Source: an uncultured Pseudomonadota bacterium
GTDB lineage: Bacteria > Pseudomonadota > Gammaproteobacteria > Methylococcales > Methylomonadaceae
Length of the DNA stretch: 64,000 bases
NCBI GenBank assembly: GCA_903867225.1
Contig: CAIPQN010000012.1
Coordinates: 1 to 64,000, forward strand
Reading direction: 5' to 3'
Positions 17,555 to 27,408 of this stretch are shown here, piece by piece; the first letter of the stretch is position 1, and each line of letters starts with the position of its first letter. The translations under genes and the position numbers were made by a program. The notes below the pieces were generated by a model, which was not told the origin of the DNA, did no database searches, and worked only from the letters and a program-made list of their open reading frames with translations.

Positions 17555-20181
17555 ACGGTTGTCAATTGTTTCAATATCGCCAATCGAATTTCGTCCAATT
17601 TTTGTGGGTCAATAATCGGTTGTTGTTCCGCGTTGGTGATGTAAAACGTATCTTCAACGCGACTGCCAATCGTGCTAATTTTCGCACTATGCAAATGAAT
17701 ATCTTGCTGCACAAATGCTTGTCCAATTTTCGATAATAAACCCGCATAATCCGTGCTAATCAATTCAAGAATCGTGTAGCGATTCAACGAATCGGTGTGG
17801 AATTCTATGTGCGTCGGAATCGGAAAATGTTTTGCTTGGCGCGATTGACGATGAATGTTTTTTGTTTTTTTTGCTTTGTTTTGCAACAGGTTTTGTCGTA
17901 ACACAGTACAAATATGCACTTCTCTAAATAAATCTTCAATCGGTTCCCCCGACTGTTCTAACACCAAAAAGCTATTTAAAACGTAGTGATCCAACGTGGT
18001 AATAATTCGCGCATCTAAAATCGTCAGCCCCAATTGGTCGAGCGTCGCGGTACTAAGCGAAAAAATCGCGCCTTCGTTTTTGGTATAAACAAACACTTCT
18101 GCACTGCCACGTTGTGTTTGTGGACGCAATAGAACTAATGGTAAATCTTGTTCATTTGATGCCGCAATTGCTATTGTGTGCCACGCAATTTCGTCCGCTG
18201 AATAACGCAAAAAATAATCATCGCTAACGTGTTTCCACGCGCTTTCAATTGCTGTTTCAACCATGCCTAGTTTGAGTAATCCTGCCTTAGCTTCCTTTTT
18301 ATTTTCCAATAATCTATCCGCTAATGCCGCTGGATTTTGTAATCCCGTGCGAATCACAGCGTAAGTTTCAGAATAAAGCTCCTTGAGCAGCGCATCTTTC
18401 CACGAATTCCAAAGCTCAGGATTTGTGGCACGAATATCTGCAACCGTTAGTAAATACAGATAATTTAAATACTCTGTGCTACCAACGATTTGAGCAAATT
18501 TAAGAATCACATCAGGATCGCTAATATCCTTACGTTGCGCGGTCATCGACATAACCAAATGATTTCGTACTAACCACGCGACAAGATTTGTGTCATGTGG
18601 CGAAAGGTCATGCTGCAAACAAAATTCTCGCGAAATGTTTTCGCCTAAAACCGAATGATCGCCGTGTTGACCTTTCGCAATATCATGAAATAACGCCGCC
18701 AAATACAAGACTTCGGGCTTCGCAATTAGCTGAAATATGTCATTACAAAACGGAAATTCGTCACTGTGTTTATCAATCGTAAAACGGCGCAAATTACGAA
18801 TCACAAATAATGTGTGTTCATCAACCGTGTAAATATGAAATAAATCGTATTGCATTCGCGCCACGATATTCGCAAAACAGGGAATGTATGCAGCCAAAAT
18901 ACCGTAACGATTCATACGACGTAATTGATTGGTAATGCCGCGCGGTTGACGAAAGGCTTCGATAAATAAACGATTTGCAGCTTTATTCGTCCGAAAATCT
19001 GCGTCGATTAGATGCAAACTTTTCCGAATTAACCGTATTGTTGTGGCACGAACACCTTTGATTTTTTCATCTTGTTCAAGAATTAAAAATAATTCTAATA
19101 ATGCCAATGGATAGCGTTCAAAAACTTGCGTATCTACCGTTTCTAAATAACCGTTAATGACTTCAAAATGTGTGTTTAAACGTCGTACTTCGTTATGTTC
19201 ACGCGGCACAAAACGCTCGTTAAATAGTTGCAACAGCATTTCATTTAAACGCTCCAAACCTAAAACAGTTTTAAAATAAAACTGCATAAATTGCTCAACA
19301 TCTTGATTATATTCTTGTTCATCGTGACTAAAACCAAATTGCGCCGCAAGGTCGCGTTGATAATCAAACACCAGACGATCTTCAGCGCGATTAGTTAGCA
19401 AATGTAGTGCGTAACGAATGCGCCATAATACGCTTAATAACGCGACTAATTCGACATATTCTTCTTCAGGTAAAAAGCCGTATTTAATCAATTCTTTCAA
19501 GGTTGTTACGTTGTAATGGCGTTTGAAAACCCACGCAATAACTTGTCGATCGCGCAATCCGCCAGGTCCTTCTTTAACGTTGGGTTCTAGGTTGTAAGCG
19601 GTATCGTGAAATTTTGCGTAACGGGCTTGCTGTTCCACCATTTTGGCGGCAAAAAATTGATTAGATGACCAAATTTTATCGGGTGCTGTTTCGAGTTTTA
19701 ACGCTTTTAACAAGGGCGCACTGCCGCTAATTAACCGAATTTCTAGCAAACTGGTCATAATCGTTTGGTCATTCGTCGCAACTTCGACGCATTGCGGAAT
19801 GCTCCGCACGCTGTAACCGAGTTTCAAGCCGATGTCCCACAAAAAAGTAAAAAATGCGCCCAGACTTTCTTGATACTCTGTAATGTCGTCAACTGGCAAA
19901 ATCACCAAAATATCAATATCCGAATAGGGGAACATTTCTTGCCGACCGTAACCACCGACAGCACATAACGCCACGTTTTTCGCTTGCTCACCCAGAAAAT
20001 GTTGCCAACACACATTTAACACACTATCGATAAAATCTGATTTTTCACGCAATAATTTTGAAACTGATGATTTCGGATTAAATTTTTCGCGTAACTCGAT
20101 TTCTTTATTTCTTAGTAATGTTTTAAACGTCATTAAAACATTTTGCGATTCAAATAATGTCAGATCAATCGATGTGGTCAT
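17551..20181 (-). CDS. glnD: Bifunctional uridylyltransferase/uridylyl-removing enzyme GlnD
   Basis: A 876-residue nitrogen sensor that uridylylates PII proteins when glutamine is low and deuridylylates them when it is high. Nucleotidyltransferase motif VGGYGRQEMFPYSDIDILV near residue 80, HD hydrolase motif LAALFHDIAKGQHGDHS near 505, and two C-terminal ACT domains that bind glutamine. The start is ATG 20179-20181 with AAAGG 7 bases upstream; an upstream in-frame GTG is less likely. It follows map by only 4 bases. The stop codons of glnD and plsY overlap. Confidence 0.95.
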   Translation of the reverse strand: MTTSIDLTLFESQNVLMTFKTLLRNKEIELREKFNPKSSVSKLLREKSDFIDSVLNVCWQHFLGEQAKNVALCAVGGYGRQEMFPYSDIDILVILPVDDITEYQESLGAFFTFLWDIGLKLGYSVRSIPQCVEVATNDQTIMTSLLEIRLISGSAPLLKALKLETAPDKIWSSNQFFAAKMVEQQARYAKFHDTAYNLEPNVKEGPGGLRDRQVIAWVFKRHYNVTTLKELIKYGFLPEEEYVELVALLSVLWRIRYALHLLTNRAEDRLVFDYQRDLAAQFGFSHDEQEYNQDVEQFMQFYFKTVLGLERLNEMLLQLFNERFVPREHNEVRRLNTHFEVINGYLETVDTQVFERYPLALLELFLILEQDEKIKGVRATTIRLIRKSLHLIDADFRTNKAANRLFIEAFRQPRGITNQLRRMNRYGILAAYIPCFANIVARMQYDLFHIYTVDEHTLFVIRNLRRFTIDKHSDEFPFCNDIFQLIAKPEVLYLAALFHDIAKGQHGDHSVLGENISREFCLQHDLSPHDTNLVAWLVRNHLVMSMTAQRKDISDPDVILKFAQIVGSTEYLNYLYLLTVADIRATNPELWNSWKDALLKELYSETYAVIRTGLQNPAALADRLLENKKEAKAGLLKLGMVETAIESAWKHVSDDYFLRYSADEIAWHTIAIAASNEQDLPLVLLRPQTQRGSAEVFVYTKNEGAIFSLSTATLDQLGLTILDARIITTLDHYVLNSFLVLEQSGEPIEDLFREVHICTVLRQNLLQNKAKKTKNIHRQSRQAKHFPIPTHIEFHTDSLNRYTILELISTDYAGLLSKIGQAFVQQDIHLHSAKISTIGSRVEDTFYITNAEQQPIIDPQKLDEIRLAILKQLTTV

Positions 20182-20185
20182 GTTT

Positions 20186-20950
20186 TTACCTTTCGTCAGC
20201 ACGAAGCGTTAGAATTTCATAGCTATTTTCTGTGACTAAAATTGTGTGTTCATATTGTGCCGATAAACTGTGATCTTTCGTAACTTCTGTCCAACCATCG
20301 CCGAGCGATTTTGTGTGATATTTTCCTTGGTTAATCATGGGTTCAACAGTAAGAATCATGCCAGCTTCAAGCATTGTGCCTTCACCTGCTTTTCCATAAT
20401 GCAGCACTTGCGGTTCTTCGTGAAAATCACGTCCAATGCCATGCCCGCAAAAATCACGCACCACAGAATAACGATTACCTTCCGCGTGTTTTTGAATCGC
20501 GTGACCAATATCGCCAAGCGTTGCACCCGCTTTAATTTGTTCAATACCCAAAAACAAGGCTTCGTGCGTAATTTTACATAAGCGTTGCGCGTGCGTTGAA
20601 ACTTTACCAACCAAAAACATCATACTGGTGTCGCCATGAAAACCATCTTTTAAAACCGTAATATCGATATTGATAATGTCGCCTGATTTAAGTTTTTTCT
20701 CACTTGGAATGCCATGACACACTTGATGATTCACCGAAGTACAAATTGATTTTGGAAAACCGCGATAATCAAGCGGTGAAGGAATCGCTTGTTGAACATC
20801 GACGATGTAATTATGGCAAATGTCATTGAGTTGATTTGTAGTCACACCGACAACGACATGAGGTGCAATCATGTCTAAAACATCGGCAGCAAGACGACCC
20901 GCAATTCGCATTTTTTCGATTTCAACTTCATTTTTAATAATGATACTCAT
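20186..20950 (-). CDS. map: Type I methionine aminopeptidase
   Basis: 254 residues, removing N-terminal Met from new proteins. The five metal ligands are in place: NIDITVLKDGFHGDTSMMF (two Asp), GHGIGRDFHEEP (His), TVEPMIN (Glu) and the last Glu in SAQYEHTILVT. The start is ATG 20948-20950 with GGA 5 bases upstream; a TTG three codons earlier is the alternative. It heads the map-glnD unit. In E. coli this pair is divergent from rpsB; here five other genes lie between. Confidence 0.96.
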   Translation of the reverse strand: MSIIIKNEVEIEKMRIAGRLAADVLDMIAPHVVVGVTTNQLNDICHNYIVDVQQAIPSPLDYRGFPKSICTSVNHQVCHGIPSEKKLKSGDIINIDITVLKDGFHGDTSMMFLVGKVSTHAQRLCKITHEALFLGIEQIKAGATLGDIGHAIQKHAEGNRYSVVRDFCGHGIGRDFHEEPQVLHYGKAGEGTMLEAGMILTVEPMINQGKYHTKSLGDGWTEVTKDHSLSAQYEHTILVTENSYEILTLRADER

Positions 20951-21066
20951 GGTTTCCAAATTAAAGAGTTATAGGCAATAGGCAATGATTTTAACAGGGG
21001 TATGATTAAAAGTAAGTGGAATTTCAGAAAAATTACGCAGCGGCTAATGGAAAATTAGCGTAGAGT

Positions 21067-23358
21067 TTAAATGCTTAAACGTACTCCAATCCAACCAGCG
21101 CGTGGTGCGGCAGGTGAAACAAAACGCCCATCATTATAATCTGCGCCTAACACTTCGCTCGCCTGACCATAAACGCCAAACGTGTTGTAATTCGTATCAA
21201 AAATGTTATTCACTTTGCCAAACAGCGTGAAGTTTTTGGTAATTTTATATTCGGCTGTGCCGTTGAAAACCCAATAACCTGAAAGCGGTGCAGTCATATT
21301 GCTTTCGTCGCCGCGAAAAACTTGATTGCCGCTGTACATTCCGTTAATTCCCAACGACGCTTTTTTCCATAAATCGACGCTTAACGCTGCTTTGAAAATA
21401 TGCGCGGGAATGCTCGAAATTTTGTCGCCTTTTTGAACCGCCACAATTTCATCTGCGTTTAATGGATTTTGAATGTTAAACCCATTCAAATATTGCGCGT
21501 TCAAATAAGTATAGTGAGCGTCGATGTGCCAATCATCAATCGCACTAAATAAACTCTCTTTATCAATCGACGTTCCTGCTTCAATGCCGTAACGTTGTGT
21601 TTTTCCAACGTTACTAAAATAACCTTGGCTGGCGATATTTCCCGCACGATGAAAAATAATATCGTCGTTATTTGTGGCGTGAAAAAAGCCTAAATTCCAA
21701 TCCCATTTGCCATTAACGAGTTCATTTAATTTGCCTCGAAAACCACCTTCCCACGTTTTGGCAACCACTTGTTGCAACGGCGGATCAGATAAAAATGAAT
21801 TCGGCAATTTGCATGGCGCGTCAGGGTCGGCACAACTTAATTCCATTGGTGTGGGCGCACGCGCCGATTCAGCATAATTGCCATAAATGTTTACGTTTTT
21901 CAAAAGTTGATATGTCAAACCCGCTGACGGATTCAATCGTTCAAAAGCGTGATTCCCGTTCAAATTCTTTTCAGAATCGTTGATATATTGGTCTTTCATA
22001 TCGACGCTGATGTGGTTGTAGCGTCCTGCAACTGTGGCGGCGAGTTTGTCAGTAATCGAAAATGTATCGGTTAAAAATACGCCAACCGTTTCAGTATTTG
22101 CATTTAAACGTACTTTCGATTCATCAACATAAATACCACTTCCAACGGTTCCGCGACTTGCAGTTAATGAACCAAGTTCTGTATTTGATGCAAAATGCGT
22201 TTCCGCATTGTCGTAACTTGCACCAACGGTTAAATTATTTTCGTGTTTGAACAAATCGCCTGTAAACGCGGTTTGCAATGTGCCGCCTTTACTTCGCATT
22301 TGGGTTGCGCTGGAGTTACGAGTCGCGCCATCAACCGAATCATCAAACGAAATTAAATCGCCATTCGTATTCATCACAGGCGTTTCGTCGCCGCATAATA
22401 ACCCCGAATCATCGTCACAAGCCGCATAATCGCTGTTGTCACCATTAAAGGTTTTCATTCGATTTTGACGAAAATAAGTATTGCCACTGACTTCAATGTT
22501 ATCCGTTACGTCATAACTGCCCGCAAGTTCAGAGAAAAACATCCGCGTAATTGTTTGGTCTGGATGGGTAAAAACAGCTTTGCGGTTTTGTGCCAAAAGT
22601 TGAATCGGTGTTGGACCATTGCCGCGCATATCGTTATCGTTCGCGCCCAACGTTAAATCGAGCGAGCCTTTATCACCGCGCCAACTTAACGTTCCGAAAG
22701 CTCTATCTGCTTTGGTGGGTGAAAAATCGCGCCAGCCTTCTTCCTCAAAATGATTGATGTCAACGAAATACCCCCACGTTCCATTATTCCAGCCCGTTGT
22801 GAGTTCTTCCGAATGTCTGCCAAATGAACCGCCATAAACTTCAACTTGATGTTTAGGCGAGGAAAAACCTGTTTTCGTTTTAATCGCAATCGCGCCACCC
22901 AGCGAATTCAAACCATAAACGGGATTTGACGAATACATTGCCATCGAATCAATCGCGCCTTGGGGAATTAAATCCCAATTCACCGTGTCGCCAAACGGTT
23001 CGTTGAAACGCACGCCATTTACATACGTTGAAAGCCCTTGCGGCAAACCCATCAACGGCGAAGCCACGAAACCACGATAATGAATGTCAGGTTGCAACGG
23101 ATTATTTTGCGCTTCATTGACGTGAACGCTGCCCAAATAACGATTGATATATTCCGAAAGTGAAATCGTTTGGGCTTTGTCGAGTTGGTCGCCCGAAACC
23201 GTTTGCACGGGCGTTGGTAATTTATCGGCATCAATACTCCCACCAAGTGGCGAAACACCAACGATATTCATAATGCCTAAGTCTTGTGGTTTGTCTTCGG
23301 CGAAAACTGATTGCGAAATCGTTAAAATAAAAACACCGTAAATAATTATTTTTTTCAT
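21067..23358 (-). CDS. TonB-dependent outer-membrane receptor, substrate unknown
   Basis: About 763 residues from the ATG at 23356-23358, which opens the signal peptide MKKIIIYGVFILTISQSVFA. A plug domain follows (about 40-165) with LQPDIHYRGFVASPLMGLPQ and NSLGGAIAIKTKTGFSS, then a 22-strand barrel ending in a terminal aromatic-rich strand GWIGVRLSI. This matches a common gammaproteobacterial family usually annotated only as TonB-dependent receptor. No cobalamin or other recognisable riboswitch, and no FecR/sigma pair, is adjacent. A ferric-siderophore or other metal complex is likely but unproven. Confidence 0.88.
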   Translation of the reverse strand: MKKIIIYGVFILTISQSVFAEDKPQDLGIMNIVGVSPLGGSIDADKLPTPVQTVSGDQLDKAQTISLSEYINRYLGSVHVNEAQNNPLQPDIHYRGFVASPLMGLPQGLSTYVNGVRFNEPFGDTVNWDLIPQGAIDSMAMYSSNPVYGLNSLGGAIAIKTKTGFSSPKHQVEVYGGSFGRHSEELTTGWNNGTWGYFVDINHFEEEGWRDFSPTKADRAFGTLSWRGDKGSLDLTLGANDNDMRGNGPTPIQLLAQNRKAVFTHPDQTITRMFFSELAGSYDVTDNIEVSGNTYFRQNRMKTFNGDNSDYAACDDDSGLLCGDETPVMNTNGDLISFDDSVDGATRNSSATQMRSKGGTLQTAFTGDLFKHENNLTVGASYDNAETHFASNTELGSLTASRGTVGSGIYVDESKVRLNANTETVGVFLTDTFSITDKLAATVAGRYNHISVDMKDQYINDSEKNLNGNHAFERLNPSAGLTYQLLKNVNIYGNYAESARAPTPMELSCADPDAPCKLPNSFLSDPPLQQVVAKTWEGGFRGKLNELVNGKWDWNLGFFHATNNDDIIFHRAGNIASQGYFSNVGKTQRYGIEAGTSIDKESLFSAIDDWHIDAHYTYLNAQYLNGFNIQNPLNADEIVAVQKGDKISSIPAHIFKAALSVDLWKKASLGINGMYSGNQVFRGDESNMTAPLSGYWVFNGTAEYKITKNFTLFGKVNNIFDTNYNTFGVYGQASEVLGADYNDGRFVSPAAPRAGWIGVRLSI

Positions 23359-23374
23359 AAATAAAAACTCTCTA

Positions 23375-23408
23375 AACAAAAAAACCACGATGCTTTTCAA
23401 CATCGTGG
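23375..23408 (-). terminator. Terminator between the methyltransferase and TonB receptor genes
   Basis: CCACGATG and CATCGTGG form an 8-bp stem with an 8-base loop, followed on the minus strand by T7. It lies 100 bases after the methyltransferase stop and just before the receptor's ribosome binding site. It may end the restriction-modification transcript or act as an attenuator of the receptor. Confidence 0.6.
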
Positions 23409-23508
23409 CAAAAATGAAGAACCTATAAACTGGTGCTAATTTTAAAATTGATTAAAGTAAAAACCTATAGGAATTTTTCCTGATTTTTAAATTTACACGC
23501 TAATTTGA

Positions 23509-24501
23509 TTAAATCATGTCGTTGAAAATGATTTTCGCTAGTTGTTTTGCAAATTCGACAGGAACAGCATTGCCAACCATTTTATAACCATCGGTAATAT
23601 AACGATATTTGAAAACAAAATCATCTGGAAATGTTTGTATTTTAGCGCATTCACGAACCGTTAAACGTCGATACAAATTTTCTTGACCTCGTACAAAAAT
23701 ACGTTTGTCTTGTTCAATGAATTCCATTTTTGGAGCTTGAGGATGAATGGGTGCGTGTCGCCCGCCTGCTTGTATTGTAAAAGAAGGTTCGTCCCAACTA
23801 CGAACTCGGTTTCGTGACATATAAATACTTGAAAATCCCCCCGTCATATATTCATGATTTGGAAACGCTAAATTCGCATCACCATTCGTCATGTTTTTAT
23901 CTAATGCAGGTTTTGATGAAGGCAAATTAGAAATCACATCTTTTAATACCAATTTTGGTGTAATTTTTTCAGGAGATTGAAATGTTTTACCAAGATAATT
24001 TGCATAACCGACGATAATGACGCGTTTTCTATCTTGTGGCACACCAAAATCATTGGCATTTAACAAAAAATAAGAAACGTTATAATCAAGTGCGGTGAAA
24101 TCAGCGAGTATTTTTTGGAAGGCAATTTGATGTTTAGGCAACAAAATTCCCGCTACGTTTTCTGCAAGAAAAAATTTTGGTTTTTTACTTTTTATAAGTC
24201 GAATGTAATCAAAAAATAATTGCCCACGTTTGTCATCAATTCCACGTCCTGCACCCGCTTCACTCCAACTTTGACAAGGTGGCCCGCCGATAATGCCTAC
24301 GCAATCTGGAATTTCATTAGCCTTTATTTCAGTAATTGAACGTTTATCTAATGTGGTTTTTGGGTGATTATGTTCGTAAGTTTCCCAAATAGTTGAATCA
24401 AATTCATTTGCCCAAATCACATTAAATCCAGCTTGCTTAAAACCTAAATCTAAACCACCCGCGCCACTAAAAAAAGAAACAATGTTCATATTATCGTGCA
24501 T
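23509..24501 (-). CDS. DNA (cytosine-5) methyltransferase, M.NgoPII-like (predicted GGCC)
   Basis: 330 residues with the ordered m5C motifs: I (VSFFSGAGGLDLGFKQAGF), IV with catalytic Cys (IGGPPCQSWSEAGAGRGIDD), VI (FFLAENVAGIL), VIII (DFGVPQDRKRVIIVG), and X (YKMVGNAVPVEFAKQLA). The target-recognition region with FSSIYMSRNRVRSWDEPSFT closely resembles remembered M.NgoPII sequence, which methylates GGCC. A second Met (MNIVSFFSG, four codons in) matches the family start and would begin just after the endonuclease stop. The first start gives an 11-base overlap. It protects DNA from the linked endonuclease. The gene is visibly A+T-rich, suggesting acquisition by transfer. Confidence 0.92.
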   Translation of the reverse strand: MHDNMNIVSFFSGAGGLDLGFKQAGFNVIWANEFDSTIWETYEHNHPKTTLDKRSITEIKANEIPDCVGIIGGPPCQSWSEAGAGRGIDDKRGQLFFDYIRLIKSKKPKFFLAENVAGILLPKHQIAFQKILADFTALDYNVSYFLLNANDFGVPQDRKRVIIVGYANYLGKTFQSPEKITPKLVLKDVISNLPSSKPALDKNMTNGDANLAFPNHEYMTGGFSSIYMSRNRVRSWDEPSFTIQAGGRHAPIHPQAPKMEFIEQDKRIFVRGQENLYRRLTVRECAKIQTFPDDFVFKYRYITDGYKMVGNAVPVEFAKQLAKIIFNDMI

Positions 24502-25342
24502 AAGTCAGCAATTTAGCCTCTAGCAAATTAGCTGGATTATTTGGTGATTTGATTTTTATGTTAGTGATTGAAAAAAAATCACTTTGCAAATTTTCGAGCC
24601 GCTCTTTGTCTTCGTCAGGAAAACGCTCATATTTTTCACTCAATACAATCGCATGAACCGTAAAATCATGTTGTGCCTCAATAGTTGCAACATAATTAAA
24701 TACTTTGATCGGATTCTCTATGTGCCACATACCACGCACCCGCAAATCGGTAATGCCTAACGGATCAACCTTTTTAACTTTAGCCAATTCATTGGTTTCG
24801 ATAAATTCTACATCTGGAATCTCTTGGATACCTTGTGAAATTTTATCGGCGATACGTTGATAAATTCCCCGTTCTGCCGCATAACAATCACCATAAATCA
24901 GCCATAATGCTTTCAATTTATCGGTATTTTTAGGTGAAACGCCTATCGCGTAAATAATGTCTTTCTCTATCCAGTCGCTACTTTCACAATTTCGACACGC
25001 CTCAGTAATACGCGAATCATCACGATAAAGTTTATCTTTTGGGTAGGAACTGTTTAGAGCAATTACCGAACTTAAACCTTCGATTTTTTTAACTTCAATC
25101 GCATCGCCATTTCTAATAATGGCATCAGGCGGATTATTTTGATTACCCAAATAAGAAAAAAACTCTCCGTGAATGACATCGTTTTTTTCATTGATTGAAT
25201 GACAAAATACATCTTTCACATAATGCTCTAACGCATCCCCCATTTTATTTGCGCGATTAGAGCCTTTGTAGTGCGACACCAAATCGACTATTGGATTTTC
25301 AATAATGTTGATTAGGGCAATAAGTAAATTTGTTTTTTTCAT
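24491..25342 (-). CDS. Type II restriction endonuclease, NgoPII family (predicted GGCC)
   Basis: 283 residues. The N-terminus (LINIIENPIVDLVSHY, NRANKMGDALEHYVKDVF) matches the RE_NgoPII family as I recall it. A PD-(D/E)xK nuclease core is visible as NPPDAIIRNGDAIEVKKIEG near residues 92-110: Asp, then Glu-x-Lys. NgoPII cuts GGCC. The gene is directly upstream of, and overlaps or abuts, the methyltransferase on the same strand. No separate controller protein is present. Base composition is more A+T-rich than its flanks. The specificity is inferred from both halves agreeing, not measured. Confidence 0.85.
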   Translation of the reverse strand: MKKTNLLIALINIIENPIVDLVSHYKGSNRANKMGDALEHYVKDVFCHSINEKNDVIHGEFFSYLGNQNNPPDAIIRNGDAIEVKKIEGLSSVIALNSSYPKDKLYRDDSRITEACRNCESSDWIEKDIIYAIGVSPKNTDKLKALWLIYGDCYAAERGIYQRIADKISQGIQEIPDVEFIETNELAKVKKVDPLGITDLRVRGMWHIENPIKVFNYVATIEAQHDFTVHAIVLSEKYERFPDEDKERLENLQSDFFSITNIKIKSPNNPANLLEAKLLTYAR

Positions 25343-25421
25343 TTAAATTTTAAAAATACGAGAGTTTAAAATGGAAAACTTGTACGAATTCCGTTGTGTT
25401 TAATTAGCAGTTTAACAGGAT

Positions 25422-26066
25422 TTATTTCGTCAAATTCAACAACAACGCAATATGCGCCAATTCTGCGCCCGAATTTACATTTAACTTGGTGCGAATGTTC
25501 GTGCCGTAATTCGCGGCAGTTTTATAACTTATACACAATTTTTCAGAAATATCGTGAGCGGTTAAACCTTTTGCCAATAACAAAAACACATCAAATTCGC
25601 GTGGTGAAAAGTCATCAACAATCGTTTGATAATCCATTGAATCTGGCGAATTTTCAACGTCATCAATCAAATTCGGTTCAACGTAGATTTCACCGTTTGC
25701 AACTTTTTTAATCGCTGTGATTAACACGTCAGGATGCGCGTGTTTGCAAATGTAACCTTTTGCGCCCGCATTCATGGCGCGTTGCACATACACTTTTTCA
25801 TGATGTACGCTGAACACAATAACTTTTGCTTCTTCGTGTCGTAAAATCAAACGGCGCGTGGTTTCTAAACCACCGATTCCCGCCATTGATAAGTCCATGA
25901 CAATTACGTTAGGTTTTAAATCCGCATAAAGTTGTAACGCTTGTTCACCGCGTTCCGCTTCCGCAATGACCTCGATATTTTCTTCGGTAGCAAGCAATAA
26001 ACGAAAACCCGCCCGAACTATCGCGTGGTCATCGACGAGAATCACGGTTATTTTTTTTGAATTCAT
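25422..26066 (-). CDS. NarL/FixJ-family response regulator
   Basis: 214 residues. Receiver domain with acidic pair VDDH (about 11-14), phosphoacceptor Asp58 in VIVMDLSM, and Lys in GAKGYICK. A LuxR-type helix-turn-helix follows in FSPREFDVFLLLAKGLTAHD and beyond (about 148-207). Its start overlaps the kinase stop by 4 bases, so the two are a cognate pair. In methylotrophs a similar regulator is called MoxX; the neighbouring kinase makes that possible but target genes are unknown. Confidence 0.92.
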   Translation of the reverse strand: MNSKKITVILVDDHAIVRAGFRLLLATEENIEVIAEAERGEQALQLYADLKPNVIVMDLSMAGIGGLETTRRLILRHEEAKVIVFSVHHEKVYVQRAMNAGAKGYICKHAHPDVLITAIKKVANGEIYVEPNLIDDVENSPDSMDYQTIVDDFSPREFDVFLLLAKGLTAHDISEKLCISYKTAANYGTNIRTKLNVNSGAELAHIALLLNLTK

Positions 26067-27379
26067 AAAGGAATTTTGGCGCGAATTGTCATGCCTTTTT
26101 GAGGCTGTGTTTCAATTAAAAAATCACCGCCCAAACTGCATACACGCTCGCGCATACTCAATAGACCAAATCCATTTTTGATAGTTTGTGCGTCACAACC
26201 TTGTCCGTCATCGGTGATTTGCAGCAATAAAAAGTTATTTTCATCGAGCGTTAAATTTATAAAAGCCTGATTAGCGTTAGCATGTCGAACAATGTTTGTT
26301 AAGCCTTCTTGCACCATCCTAAAAATATGAATACTTATTTTTTCCGATAACATTTCACAGTCTTTATCACATTCAAATCCGATTTTTAAATGTGAATAAC
26401 GTTGTTGCCAATGTGAAATCAAATCTTCAAGAGCAGCTTTTAAACCCAATTCGGTCAAACACACGGGATGTAATTGCTGCATCATTGAACGCACGACGCA
26501 CATTAAATGATCGCAAATCTGAATAATAGAATCAGTGCTTTGTTTTATGAGTAAATTTTGTGACTTTTCAGCGCGTGAAATTGTGACCGTCATAACTTTA
26601 ATTGCGGTCAATGATTGTCCCAATTCATCGTGCAATTCTTGCGCGAGGTGTTGACGTTCTTGTTCTTGAATCGCTAAATTATGTTGTGTGAGTGCGAGAT
26701 TTTCTTGCTGTGCCGCATTTAGTTTTTCGAGTGTAAGATTAATTGCGCCTGCAATTTGATTCATTTCAACACTAGAAAAATAGGGCAAAGGTTGTTGAAA
26801 ATGACCTAATTCAACGCGCTCTAACCCTTGTACAATCACTAAAATTGCTTTTAAGACGCGATTAAAAACCAACTGAATCACAATAAAAATCGACACAATC
26901 AGCAAAAATAACAATCCAAAAAATGCCAAACTTTCTTGCCAAACTTCACGAATTTCATTTAACGGATTGGCTTCAATCGATACGATAAGTTGTTGTCCAT
27001 CATCAGTTATCAAAGCACGTTCTATTTTAATGGGTGAACTCGCCACTAAATTGACAAACCATTTAGGCGGATTAGAGTGGATTTTGGGAATGGCGGATTG
27101 TGAAACATTTAACACATTTCCAGACGGCTCTTTGAGCTGAATGCGTAAATGACGCGTTTCTTTTAACGCATTAAGTTGGGCGAGCCATTCTGTGCGGGCG
27201 TTGGTTTGTGTGAGATTAAAAGCGATAAGTTGAACGGCTAAATGAATCGATGAATTCATTTCATCTTGTACGGCGCGTTTAGCTTGCCAAAGTGTAATTG
27301 TTCCGCCAATGATGAAAATACAGCATGCTAAAAATAAAATACGGATATTGATTTGATAACGCAAAGTCGTTTTTTTCAT
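26063..27379 (-). CDS. Membrane sensor histidine kinase (HisKA_3), MoxY-like
   Basis: 438 residues. Membrane segment at 12-31, periplasmic sensor of about 115 residues, second membrane segment 151-172, HAMP-like linker, then HisKA_3 with phosphoacceptor His250 in HLAQELHDELGQSLTAIKV. The HATPase domain has the N box in VQEGLTNIVRHANA and the G box in DDGQGCDAQTIKNGFGL. The short periplasmic domain between two helices resembles LapD/MoxY N-terminal domains. It is the middle gene of an operon, after the XRE-DHp gene and before its response regulator. Signal unknown. Confidence 0.88.
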   Translation of the reverse strand: MKKTTLRYQINIRILFLACCIFIIGGTITLWQAKRAVQDEMNSSIHLAVQLIAFNLTQTNARTEWLAQLNALKETRHLRIQLKEPSGNVLNVSQSAIPKIHSNPPKWFVNLVASSPIKIERALITDDGQQLIVSIEANPLNEIREVWQESLAFFGLLFLLIVSIFIVIQLVFNRVLKAILVIVQGLERVELGHFQQPLPYFSSVEMNQIAGAINLTLEKLNAAQQENLALTQHNLAIQEQERQHLAQELHDELGQSLTAIKVMTVTISRAEKSQNLLIKQSTDSIIQICDHLMCVVRSMMQQLHPVCLTELGLKAALEDLISHWQQRYSHLKIGFECDKDCEMLSEKISIHIFRMVQEGLTNIVRHANANQAFINLTLDENNFLLLQITDDGQGCDAQTIKNGFGLLSMRERVCSLGGDFLIETQPQKGMTIRAKIPL

Positions 27380-27408
27380 TGAAATGAACGTCGAATCTAA
27401 AAAATTGA

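Noticed and set aside
21043-21059. Terminator after the TonB receptor gene
   Set aside because: GCTAAT/ATTAGC stem is only 6 bp and the T-rich stretch is separated from it; too weak to list.
23359-23508. Metabolite riboswitch before the TonB receptor at 21067
   Set aside because: The leader contains only a simple hairpin with a T tract; none of the cobalamin motifs seen upstream of btuB occur here.
25422-27379. Firm naming of the two-component pair as moxX/moxY
   Set aside because: Only the short periplasmic domain layout suggests it; no methanol dehydrogenase gene is in the window to support the role.
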